Shown: piece after piece, positions 16,909-24,565 of the stretch
Numbering within the stretch: the first letter of the stretch is position 1
Layout of the letters: each line of letters opens with the position of its first letter
NCBI GenBank assembly: GCA_965207565.1
Contig: CBDBMQ010000032.1
Span: 1-34,351, forward strand
Reading direction: 5' to 3'
Source of the DNA: Bin80 sp965207565
GTDB lineage: Bacteria; Bacteroidota; Rhodothermia; Rhodothermales; Bin80
Length of the DNA stretch: 34,351 bases
The notes under the pieces: model-generated
The model's database searches: none
Seen by the model: the letters and a program-made list of their open reading frames with translations, nothing else
What the model was told of the DNA's origin: nothing
Translations under genes and position numbers: made by a program

Positions 16909-17751
16909 TCAAGTACGGGATCTGGACTGCAGTGCTGGAGCCTCCCAGTCATTTTCACTTTCTTCTGGTCCAAATACAGATTCAATCTGAGAAACAGAAG
17001 CTTCGGTTTCCTCAACCTCGGAGAGAAGAAGGTCAAGCTGGTAGGTGATTTCCTCGGGATTATTGAGGGTCAACGACTGTTCATGGATGTACTTCACGAC
17101 ATCTTCAATTGTAGCGACCTGTGCCTCAATCATTTCCAGTTGCTCCTGGGTTTGTTTGAAGCGCTCCCTACGCTGCTCCAACACCTTCAGTCGCCGAAGT
17201 TTGATGTTGCGGACAGGTTCAGAGGCATTTTCCAACTCTAACTCAACGGCGGCGATTGCCGTGGTGAGCTCCTGCTCACGTTTGTGTTGGCCAAAAGAGA
17301 TATAGCGTTCCTGTTGAAACATGAGTTTCAGGCAGGAAGTCATGAGTCCTTCAATCTTGGCGGTATGGCTCTCAAGGATCCCCTGAGATGCGAAACTGAA
17401 CTTGCGGTAATTCGCCTGCAAGTCCTTTTCCAGATCTCTTAACCGAATGTAGCGGCGCTGATTTACCCGGTTGAGCTGCCGATACATCTCGCGTTGAGAG
17501 GGGGGTCTAGCAGCGATTGCTGCGTATTTGGCGCGGATGAGGTTTCGAAATCGTTTATGACGGGGCATATATCCCAGGACCAATAGTTCGAAGGCAATGA
17601 TTGCCGTCAGTACGGATTGAAAGAGCGTGTCTCCCAATGGGCCTCCAATGAAACTGAGTCCAAGTGCAGCACTCGCCCCAATGGTGAGAAAGGATAGATT
17701 CCACGGATGCAGGAAGGTCTCGCGGGTATAGTTGATCTCTCCCTCTTTCAT
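16909..17751 (-). CDS. Two-helix membrane protein with long coiled coil, unknown function
   Basis: I do not recognise a named family. The 280-residue protein has two hydrophobic helices near the N-terminus (about 17-36, LSFLTIGASAALGLSFIGG, and about 44-63, SVLTAIIAFELLVLGYM), then a basic stretch and a long charged helical part (about 75-260) with likely coiled-coil segments (for example VELELENASEPVRNIKLRRL), and an acidic C-terminus. This predicts a membrane anchor with a large cytoplasmic helical arm. Its ATG overlaps the TGA of the upstream PspA-related gene (ATGA at 17748-17751), so the two are translationally coupled. The context suggests a membrane partner or docking protein for the PspA-type proteins, which is inference. 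Confidence 0.75.
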   Translation of the reverse strand: MKEGEINYTRETFLHPWNLSFLTIGASAALGLSFIGGPLGDTLFQSVLTAIIAFELLVLGYMPRHKRFRNLIRAKYAAIAARPPSQREMYRQLNRVNQRRYIRLRDLEKDLQANYRKFSFASQGILESHTAKIEGLMTSCLKLMFQQERYISFGQHKREQELTTAIAAVELELENASEPVRNIKLRRLKVLEQRRERFKQTQEQLEMIEAQVATIEDVVKYIHEQSLTLNNPEEITYQLDLLLSEVEETEASVSQIESVFGPEESENDWEAPALQSRSRT

Positions 17752-18101
17752 GCGTCCTTGTCGGGGGTGTCAGCCTTTAGTTTAGGTCCAATGGTCTTGG
17801 CGGGAGGGTCGGGGGTTTGAGGGACCGGATTCAAATCAGCGACCGATTTTTTCTCTGTTGGCAGTTCGTCTTCTAACGCAACTTCGAGACGGGCCTCATT
17901 TAAAGCTGTTTCAGCATCCAGACGTGCCGTAAATTCATCTGCAGTGTCCCCCGCACTAGCCAGAGTGTCAACCATGGCACCTAGAGCGTTGTTGATTGCC
18001 TGTGTTTTCTTGGCAGACTCAATCGTACGACGAATCTGCTTACGCTCTCGAAGCTCCTTGATATACTGTTCTTTAAGACGTGCGCGTTCCTCTTCAGGCA
18101 T
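17748..18101 (-). CDS. Small helical protein related to the C-terminal part of PspA
   Basis: The 117-residue protein is highly charged, predicted helical in its first two thirds and Pro/Lys-rich at the end. Residues around FTARLDAETALNEARLEVAL match the adjacent PspA protein's MIQRLDQETAKNEARIEVAM, including the shared RLDxETAxNEARxEVA core, so it looks like a partial paralogue covering only the last helix region of PspA. It lacks the amphipathic N-terminal helix and the main coiled coil. It starts 2 nt after the pspA stop and overlaps the next gene by 4 nt, so all three are surely cotranscribed. A role as modulator of PspA assembly is a guess from this similarity. Confidence 0.75.
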   Translation of the reverse strand: MPEEERARLKEQYIKELRERKQIRRTIESAKKTQAINNALGAMVDTLASAGDTADEFTARLDAETALNEARLEVALEDELPTEKKSVADLNPVPQTPDPPAKTIGPKLKADTPDKDA

Positions 18102-18103
18102 CG

Positions 18104-18859
18104 CTACGATTCCCGGTTGCGTGTACGCCCCATGGTCTTTTCGTCGGGGCTTTCTACATCAATACGTCCAGAATCCGTTGTTGGTTCAGAGAGAAGCCCC
18201 ATTTCGCGTTTCATCTGGTTCACCAGCTCGGCGGCTCGCAAATCTTCAGCTTCTTCATCCAGGCGGATCGCCTGCAGATCCACGGAGTCCATGGCAACTT
18301 CGATACGTGCTTCATTTTTGGCCGTTTCCTGATCCAAGCGTTGAATCATTTCATCGTGCGTCTGATCAATCCCGCCTACTTCGAATTTCTCAAGTACATC
18401 GGCAACATTTGACTGCCATTTTGCACGCTCGCTTGCACGCAGGGCTTCCTGAGCAGCGTCAATCTTCCTTTGGCGCTCACGCATGAACGCTTTTTTGACC
18501 TGTTGCGCTTTATCATAGGCTGCAGTTGCATGAGCAAGCTGTTCTTGGGTTTTTACAAGATTTCCCTGAGCGGTCTCGAACCGAACTGCATGTTGCTGTG
18601 CAAGGTCGTCACGCCCACCTTGGATTGCAGACTGAATTTTTGACCTTAATGTGTGCACTTCGGCCTGGATGCGTTTGAGTTCCTTTTGCAGGAGAATTAC
18701 ATTGGCCTTTACAGTCGCAATGTTCTCGTTCATTTTCGGGACCTGATCATTCAGTTCCCGAATATTCTGCTCCAGAATTAGCTTGGGGTTCTCCAGGGAG
18801 GAGATGGCACCCCCGAAAATTGATCGAATTGCACGCTTGAATCGGGTCCAGAGAGACAT
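18104..18859 (-). CDS. pspA: PspA/IM30 family protein
   Basis: PspA/IM30 proteins (bacterial ESCRT-III-like) bind and stabilise stressed membranes. The 251-residue protein begins with a typical amphipathic helix (MSLWTRFKRAIRSIFGG), followed by the family segment ENPKLILEQNIRELNDQVPK, a long coiled-coil hairpin (about 40-150) and a helical C-terminal part with RLDQETAKNEARIEVAM. It is slightly longer than E. coli PspA (about 222 residues) because of an acidic, disordered tail. It follows the nucleoside phosphorylase gene by 33 nt and precedes its small paralogue by 2 nt. No PspF-type regulator or PspB/PspC is seen, so the regulation must differ from the enteric system. Confidence 0.88.
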   Translation of the reverse strand: MSLWTRFKRAIRSIFGGAISSLENPKLILEQNIRELNDQVPKMNENIATVKANVILLQKELKRIQAEVHTLRSKIQSAIQGGRDDLAQQHAVRFETAQGNLVKTQEQLAHATAAYDKAQQVKKAFMRERQRKIDAAQEALRASERAKWQSNVADVLEKFEVGGIDQTHDEMIQRLDQETAKNEARIEVAMDSVDLQAIRLDEEAEDLRAAELVNQMKREMGLLSEPTTDSGRIDVESPDEKTMGRTRNRES

Positions 18860-18892
18860 GTTAAAAAGTAGATTAGCTGAACTGTAAGATAC

Positions 18893-20254
18893 CTAATTCT
18901 GCGGGATTAAATCATATTCGCACGAATTAGATGCCCATCCTTCAAAAGTGAGGCGATCAATAAGGATGTTTGGTTTATCAACGGGTTTTTTCGAGAACGT
19001 AAAGGCATCAAAAATATTATGTGCAATCTGCTCAGATTGATCAATCTTTCGGGTATAGAAGCTTGCCAGCGGTTGACCGGGTGCGGCTCTTTCGCCTGGA
19101 CGCAGATGTAATACGATCCCTGCTTCGGGATCAATCTTATCATCAATCACCAGTCTTCCGACTCCAAGGCTGTTCCCGATTTCAGCAAGCGTGAAGGCAT
19201 CTATGTCACTCACGTATCCGTTGACATCCAGTGGGACTGTGACGGTATGAGGTTCCAGGGTACGCATACGAAGTGCAGGATCATGAATGACAGCAGGATC
19301 TCCACCCTGGGCCTCTACAATCTGTGCCAGAAAATTCAGTCCGTGGCCGGATTGTACTGCAGCGTGTGCCATTTCCTCGCCTTCTTCAGGCGACCCAGCC
19401 AAACCTGCGAGCGCAATCATTTCGCCGCTCAGCTTCAGTGACAACTCAAGTACATCTTCGGGGCCTTCCCCACGCAGGCAGTTGATGGATTCTTCAACCT
19501 CAAGCCAATTTCCGATGGTTCGTCCCAGGGGAATGTTCATATTGGTGAGCCAGGCAATCGTACTCATCCCAAAGTGTTCTCCAACATTTACCAGAGTCTC
19601 CGCAAGTTCTCGTGCCTCCTCGCTCTTTCTCATAAAAGCGCCGCGACCGAGTTTCACATCAAGCACCAACCCATCGATACCTTCTGCCAGTTTCTTGCTT
19701 AGGATTGATGCGGTGATGAAGGGAATAAAGTCAACACTCGCGGTTACATCCCGCAGGGCATACAACTGGCGGTCAGCCGGAGCGATTTCCTTGGTTGCTC
19801 CAATCATTGCAACGCCAAGCTCACGAATCTGGCGGTAGATATCATGGATTTGCAGGTTTGTACGAAACCCGGGAATAGATTCCAACTTATCAAGCGTCCC
19901 TCCAGTATGTCCCAGAGCCCGGCCTGAGATCATGGGTACACGAACCCCGCACGCTCCGACAATTGGAGTGAGTACGAGTGAAATTTTATCTCCAACTCCG
20001 CCCGTTGAATGCTTATCAACTACGGGAGTGGAAATGGCAGAGAAGTCCAGGGTTCTCCCCGAATTCAGCATGCATTGGGTCAGTGTGATCGTCTCATTGA
20101 GGGCCATGCCACGCAGTTGTGCAGCCATCAGAAACGCCGCCATCTGGTAATCAGGTATACGCCCTGCGGTATACCCTTCAATCAGGTACTGAATCTCAGC
20201 GGGTGAAAGCTCCAAGCCCTCACGCTTCTTTTTAATGATACGGATTGCATCCAT
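18893..20254 (-). CDS. Pyrimidine-nucleoside / thymidine phosphorylase
   Basis: The enzyme cleaves uridine, deoxyuridine or thymidine with phosphate in nucleoside salvage. The 453-residue protein from ATG 20254 carries the family start IIKKKREGLELSPAEI, the glycine-rich phosphate/nucleoside site KHSTGGVGDKISLVLTPIVG, the following RALGHTGGTLDKLESIPGF, and DVKLGRGAFMRK. The order of domains (alpha, alpha/beta, C-terminal) and the length fit Pdp/DeoA. I cannot separate Pdp from DeoA specificity by eye. The frame is open to a GTG at 20269. It is the middle gene of the minus-strand run, between rpmE and pspA. Confidence 0.93.
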   Translation of the reverse strand: MDAIRIIKKKREGLELSPAEIQYLIEGYTAGRIPDYQMAAFLMAAQLRGMALNETITLTQCMLNSGRTLDFSAISTPVVDKHSTGGVGDKISLVLTPIVGACGVRVPMISGRALGHTGGTLDKLESIPGFRTNLQIHDIYRQIRELGVAMIGATKEIAPADRQLYALRDVTASVDFIPFITASILSKKLAEGIDGLVLDVKLGRGAFMRKSEEARELAETLVNVGEHFGMSTIAWLTNMNIPLGRTIGNWLEVEESINCLRGEGPEDVLELSLKLSGEMIALAGLAGSPEEGEEMAHAAVQSGHGLNFLAQIVEAQGGDPAVIHDPALRMRTLEPHTVTVPLDVNGYVSDIDAFTLAEIGNSLGVGRLVIDDKIDPEAGIVLHLRPGERAAPGQPLASFYTRKIDQSEQIAHNIFDAFTFSKKPVDKPNILIDRLTFEGWASNSCEYDLIPQN

Positions 20255-20325
20255 GACTGCACGAAACACAAAAGGCGAACCAGATTACGGCCCGCCCCCT
20301 AAGACATTCAAATACACAAAAATTG

Positions 20326-20544
20326 CTATTTGCTGGCGCTTTTCTTGCCGTACCTACGATGAAATTTTTCGACGCGACCCGCGGTGTCTACGTATTGCCG
20401 ACGTCCCGTATAAAACGGATGATTTGTACTGTCAACATCGGACACATACTGCTCGGACGGCATCGTTGACCGCGTTTCAAATTCGGTCCCATCGGCGAGG
20501 CGCACTTTGATCGGACTGTAGTCTGGATGAATTCCTTTTTTCAT
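20326..20544 (-). CDS. rpmE: 50S ribosomal protein L31, zinc-free form
   Basis: This 72-residue protein is ribosomal protein L31: MKKGIHPDYSP at the start, FETRSTM in the middle and HPFYTGRRQYVDTAGRVEKF at the end. The cysteines that bind zinc in the C+ form are absent (the usual CSxCHPFYTG is read as STNHPFYTG), so it is the cysteine-free form, which is often zinc-independent and sometimes induced under zinc limitation. I start at ATG 20544 to match the family; the frame is open 8 codons further. It follows uvrB by 33 nt on the same strand. Confidence 0.92.
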   Translation of the reverse strand: MKKGIHPDYSPIKVRLADGTEFETRSTMPSEQYVSDVDSTNHPFYTGRRQYVDTAGRVEKFHRRYGKKSASK

Positions 20545-20577
20545 TGATCTGATATCAGACATATACACAACGCCGCT

Positions 20578-22663
20578 TTAATCATCCTGCTTCGGCCATG
20601 TTCCATCTTTGAGAAGAGCTTCAGTGCGGGTGATCGTATCTCGAAGTCTTGCGGCCTTCTCAAACTCCATTTTCTCGGCAGCTTCAAGCATTTCTGCGTT
20701 CATTTGCTTAATCAGATCTCGCTTCTCCGTTTCGGTGAGCATTTTGATTAAGGGATCATCCAGTTCCTGAGGTATTTCAGGGATTTCTGCGGGGTGGACG
20801 AGTGGTGTTTGTCCTCTGGGCTCGCGCTCCTCCGCGACCACGGTTCCGCGTAGCACATCACGGCGGTCCTTGTGCACCGTCTGCGGGATGATACCATGTT
20901 TTTTGTTATAGGCCATCTGTTTTGTTCGGCGGCGGCTGGTCTCATCCAGCATTCGCTGCATGCTTCCGGTGATTTTATCTGCATACAGTATGATCTTGCT
21001 ATTGATGTTGCGTGCGGCACGCCCAGCTGTCTGGATGAGTGCGCGGTCACTTCGGAGGAAGCCTTCTTTATCAGCATCTATGATCGCTACCAGAGACACC
21101 TCCGGGAGATCAAGTCCTTCACGAAGCAGGTTCACCCCCACCAGTACATCGTATGTGCCAAGTCGAAGATCCCGCAATAACTCAACCCTTTTGAGTGCAT
21201 CAATGTCTGAGTGGAGATATCGGCATCGGATCCCAAATGATTCCATATAGTCCGTCAAATCTTCTGCCATGCGTTTTGTCAGCGTCGTAACCAGGGTTCG
21301 TTCACTGCGCCGGTTCACACTACGGATCTCTTCCAGAAGGTCATCAATCTGATGTTCGCTGGGTCGGACCAACACAGGCGGATCGGGGATTCCGGTGGGA
21401 CGAATGACTTGCTCAACAAATTCTCCTTCTGATTTGATGAGCTCATAGTCTCCTGGGGTTGCACTCATGAAGATCGTTTGGTGTTGCCGCTCTTCATACT
21501 CTTCGAACGTCATTGGTCGATTGTCCAGCGCGGAAGGCAACCGAAAGCCATGTTCAACCAGCGTGAGTTTGCGGGCTCGATCGCCATTGTACATCGCCCG
21601 TACCTGCGGAATCGTTGCATGACTCTCGTCAACCACAAGAAGGAAATCATCCGGGAAGTAATCCATGAGGCAATATGGACGCTGCCCCTCAGGCAATCCG
21701 GTCATATGACGGCTATAATTCTCAATCCCTGAACAATAGCCTAGTTCACGAATCATCTCAAGGTCAAAAAGTGTACGTTGCTCCAAGCGCTGGGCTTCCA
21801 GCATTTGATTTCTTTGCCGGAGCACCGCTAGCCGCCATTGCAGTTCGTCTTCGATGGCAGCAATTGCACGATCAATCTGTTCCTTTGGTGTCACGAAAAT
21901 GCGGGCGGGATAGATAGTCAGTGCTGCGTGTTCCTGTTCAAGGGTTTCTCCTGTGAGCGGATGGATCACGGTGATCTGTTCAATCTCATCTCCCCAGAAG
22001 AGGACACGATATGCAATATCTTCCGCATAAGTGGGATAAATATCTACCGTATCTCCGCGTACCCTGAAGGTCCCGGGTTGGAGTTCCACGTCATTACGTT
22101 TATAGAAAATCCCGATCAATTGCAGGAGTAGGTCCCCACGTTCTATTTTCTGGCCGGGTACGAGTTGGACAATCTGGGATTGATACTCCTTGGGGGAGCC
22201 TAAGCCGTAAATACAGGAAACACTTGCCACTACGATGACATCCGAGCGCCCGGATACCAGAGCACTGGTTGCCCTTAACCGAAGTCGATCAATTCGATCA
22301 TTGATGGATAGATCTTTTTCTATATAGGTGTCGGAGTGAACGATATAGGCCTCGGGTTGATAGTAATCGTAGTAGGAGATAAAGAATTCAACAGCATTAT
22401 TCGGAAAAAAACTGTCGAAACTCGGCGTAGAGTTGAGCGGCCAGCGTTTTGTTGTGGCTCATGACAAGGGTTGGCTGCCCGATGTTCTGAATCACATTAC
22501 TGATGGTGTATGTTTTCCCAGATCCCGTCACACCAAGTAGTGTCTGATGTTCTTTTCCTTGAACCAGCCCTTCGGTAAGCGCCTTGATTGCACCTGGCTG
22601 ATCTCCAAACGGCGCGAATGGAGCACATAATTCGAATGTGCGCTGGGAAAGCGGAATGGACAT
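20578..22663 (-). CDS. uvrB: Excinuclease ABC subunit B (UvrB), interrupted by a one-base frameshift
   Basis: UvrB is the damage-verifying helicase-like subunit of nucleotide excision repair. The first part (22663-22397) holds the family start PFAPFGDQPGAI and Walker A GVTGSGKT, then stops at 22397-22399 after QFFSE. The rest is intact in the next frame: FISYYDYYQPEAYIV (beta-hairpin region), DVIVVASVSCIYGLGSP, the DESH box VVDESHATIPQ, helicase motifs (GVNLLREGLDLPEV, QTAGRAARN) and the C-terminal UVR motif (MLEAAEKMEFEKAARLRDTI). A run of seven A on the plus strand (22405-22411) sits exactly at the break; six would restore QFFPNNAVEFF and give about 694 residues. The start at ATG 22663 is chosen over TTG 22675. 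A sequencing error is the likeliest cause. Confidence 0.93.
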
Positions 22664-22686
22664 TGGAATGGTCAACAGAAACGGAT

Positions 22687-22714
22687 TTGAACGGTTATAT
22701 TAAGAAAGTAAGAT
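22687..22714 (+). promoter_or_regulatory. Candidate sigma-70-like promoter for the amidohydrolase-DUF2911 gene
   Basis: TTGAAC (22687-22692) and TAAGAT (22709-22714) are separated by 16 bp in the 104-bp gap between the divergent uvrB and amidohydrolase genes. Transcription would begin near 22721, giving a leader of about 47 nt. The match is fair, but promoter consensus in this bacterial group differs from E. coli, so this is tentative. Confidence 0.3.
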
Positions 22715-22767
22715 ACTGGCGTATATTCTATCGCCTATCAACTCACCATTGCATTCAATCAATCGTC

Positions 22768-24342
22768 ATGACACACCGACTTCTGATTATTCTCTCCCTG
22801 ACATTCATTGTATTTCAGGCCAAGGGGCAAACCCTTCAATGGGAAGACTACGCTCCTGTTTCTACGCTTGTGGTTGAAGAAAATCCACTAACGAAAGCAA
22901 AATATCGTTTTGTTGATGCACACGGGCATCAATGGCGGATCGGTACAGCATCCAAGGAGGAAATAGGTGAATTGGTTGCGGCGATGGATGACCTGAACCT
23001 GGTGACGATGGTCAATTTGAGCGGAGGCAGTGGTCAGGATCTATTGCAAAAGGTTGAAAACGCGAATTTACATGCGCCGGGCAGATTTGTACATTTCGCA
23101 AACATTGACTTTTCTAAAATTGATGAGCCCGGGTTCGGGGAATCTGCTGCAGCGCAGCTGGAGATGGATGTGCAGAATGGTGCTGCAGGGCTCAAAATAT
23201 TCAAGAATCTGGGGATGACGGTCGTTGATTCGAGCGGAGCTCGGGTATCTACGGATGATCCGCGACTGGATCCAATCTGGGCAAAGTGTGGGGAGTTAGG
23301 CATTCCGGTTCTAATTCATACCGCAGATCCAGCGCAATTCTGGCTTCCCCATGACAGATACAACGAGCGCTGGTTTGAGTTAAAGGAACGCCCTAGGCGA
23401 AAGCGGGATGGCGACCCGACCTGGGAGGTGCTGATTGAAGAGCAGTGGAATGTGTTCAGAAAACATCCCGGGACGATCTTCCTGAATGCACATCTTGGTT
23501 GGTTGGGCAATGACTTACAGCGATTGGGAGAGCACTTGGATGAGTTCCCCAATGTCTATACAGAATTGGGAGCTGTGGTTGCAGAGCTTGGTCGTCAGCC
23601 GCATACTGCACGGCAGTGGTTGATTGATTATCAGGATCGTGTATTGATGGGCAAGGATTCCTGGAACGCCTCCGAGTATCACACCTATTTTCGCCTCTTT
23701 GAAACCGCCGATGAATTCTTCCCCTACTATCGGAAGCGCCATGCTTGGTGGATGATGTACGGGTTGGATCTACCCGATGAAGTTTTGCGTAAGGTGTATT
23801 ACAAGAATGCACTTCGAATTATTCCGGCAATTGATGAAAGCCTGTATGAGGAAGACTGGAACACCGCTCACATTCCCCCTGCCGAGGAGCCTCGCCTGAG
23901 CCCGCTCCAGTTGGCTCGTACGCAGCTAGGGGATGCTTATGTGAAAGTACACTACAGCTCGCCACGCAAGCGAGGTCGCAAGATATTCGGGGACCTGGTT
24001 CCATTTGGAGAGCTTTGGCGCACCGCAGCAAATGAGGCCACAGAAATCACGTTTACTGGAGATGTTCAAGTTGCCGACCAGGAATTATCAGCGGGAACAT
24101 ATTCACTCTTCAGCATCCCAGATGAGACGCAGTGGACGTTGATCATGAACCGCGCTCTGGGCCTAAATGGCACAGGTCAGTACAGTGAAGAAGAGGATGT
24201 GCTGCGGATTGTGGTTCCAGTCACTCGGTTGGATTCGGTCCAGGAAGCGTTCACGATTCGTTTCGAAGAAAGTGAGGATGGAGTAGATATGGTGATTGAA
24301 TGGGATCAGACTAGAGTGGTTCTCACCTTGAAAGCATCTTAG
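22768..24342 (+). CDS. Secreted amidohydrolase-family (TIM-barrel) protein fused to a DUF2911 domain
   Basis: From ATG 22768 the protein (about 524 residues) has a signal peptide (LLIILSLTFIVFQAKGQ), so it acts outside the cytoplasm. The first two thirds resemble metal-dependent hydrolases of the Amidohydro_2 type: DAHGH (HxH metal site), GLKIFKNLG, PVLIHTADP, LNAHLGW and VLMGKDSW, where the last aspartate would be the conserved one. The last third (about 375-520) is a DUF2911 domain (RKIFGDLVPFGELWRTAANE, AGTYSLFSIPD). The frame is open upstream to 22588 but only the internal ATG gives the signal peptide. The pairing of a hydrolase with DUF2911 in one chain is unusual to my knowledge. The substrate is unknown. 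A terminator follows at 24539-24565. Confidence 0.85.
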   Translation: MTHRLLIILSLTFIVFQAKGQTLQWEDYAPVSTLVVEENPLTKAKYRFVDAHGHQWRIGTASKEEIGELVAAMDDLNLVTMVNLSGGSGQDLLQKVENANLHAPGRFVHFANIDFSKIDEPGFGESAAAQLEMDVQNGAAGLKIFKNLGMTVVDSSGARVSTDDPRLDPIWAKCGELGIPVLIHTADPAQFWLPHDRYNERWFELKERPRRKRDGDPTWEVLIEEQWNVFRKHPGTIFLNAHLGWLGNDLQRLGEHLDEFPNVYTELGAVVAELGRQPHTARQWLIDYQDRVLMGKDSWNASEYHTYFRLFETADEFFPYYRKRHAWWMMYGLDLPDEVLRKVYYKNALRIIPAIDESLYEEDWNTAHIPPAEEPRLSPLQLARTQLGDAYVKVHYSSPRKRGRKIFGDLVPFGELWRTAANEATEITFTGDVQVADQELSAGTYSLFSIPDETQWTLIMNRALGLNGTGQYSEEEDVLRIVVPVTRLDSVQEAFTIRFEESEDGVDMVIEWDQTRVVLTLKAS

Positions 24343-24538
24343 AGGCATCACGAGCCTGCATTCCAGCACTACCGATCGGGTCTATGCCGCTCACTGCCAA
24401 TTTCATTCGGAACGATTTCAGATGGATAAGCGATTTGCAGTTCTAAGCTAGCCATTCAAGAATGGAATCCTCAACCGTTGACTCGGTGAGAGAATGAGTA
24501 TGACAGGTCATCTTATGTTTAGTCACGTCATTATTTTT

Positions 24539-24565
24539 GGGGCTGTCAAGTAGCCCCTTATTTTT
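24539..24565 (+). terminator. Rho-independent terminator after the amidohydrolase-DUF2911 gene
   Basis: The stem GGGGCT (24539-24544) and AGCCCC (24552-24557) encloses a 7-nt loop and is followed by TTATTTTT. Polarity fits the plus-strand gene ending at 24342. The T-rich tail overlaps the last codons and stop of the convergent AlbA_2 gene; on the minus strand no T-run follows, so the element looks one-directional. Confidence 0.7.

Noticed and set aside
22404..22416. The 13-mer GAAAAAAACTGTC occurs at about 22404, 27302 and 32959, as if a repeated element
   Set aside because: Two of the copies are coding for similar short peptides (QFF in UvrB and in HtrA), the flanks differ, and the third is intergenic. 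I consider it coincidence.
18893..24342. Frameshift in uvrB as programmed frameshifting
   Set aside because: No stimulatory structure or family precedent is evident, and a seven-base homopolymer is the classical place for a sequencing indel.
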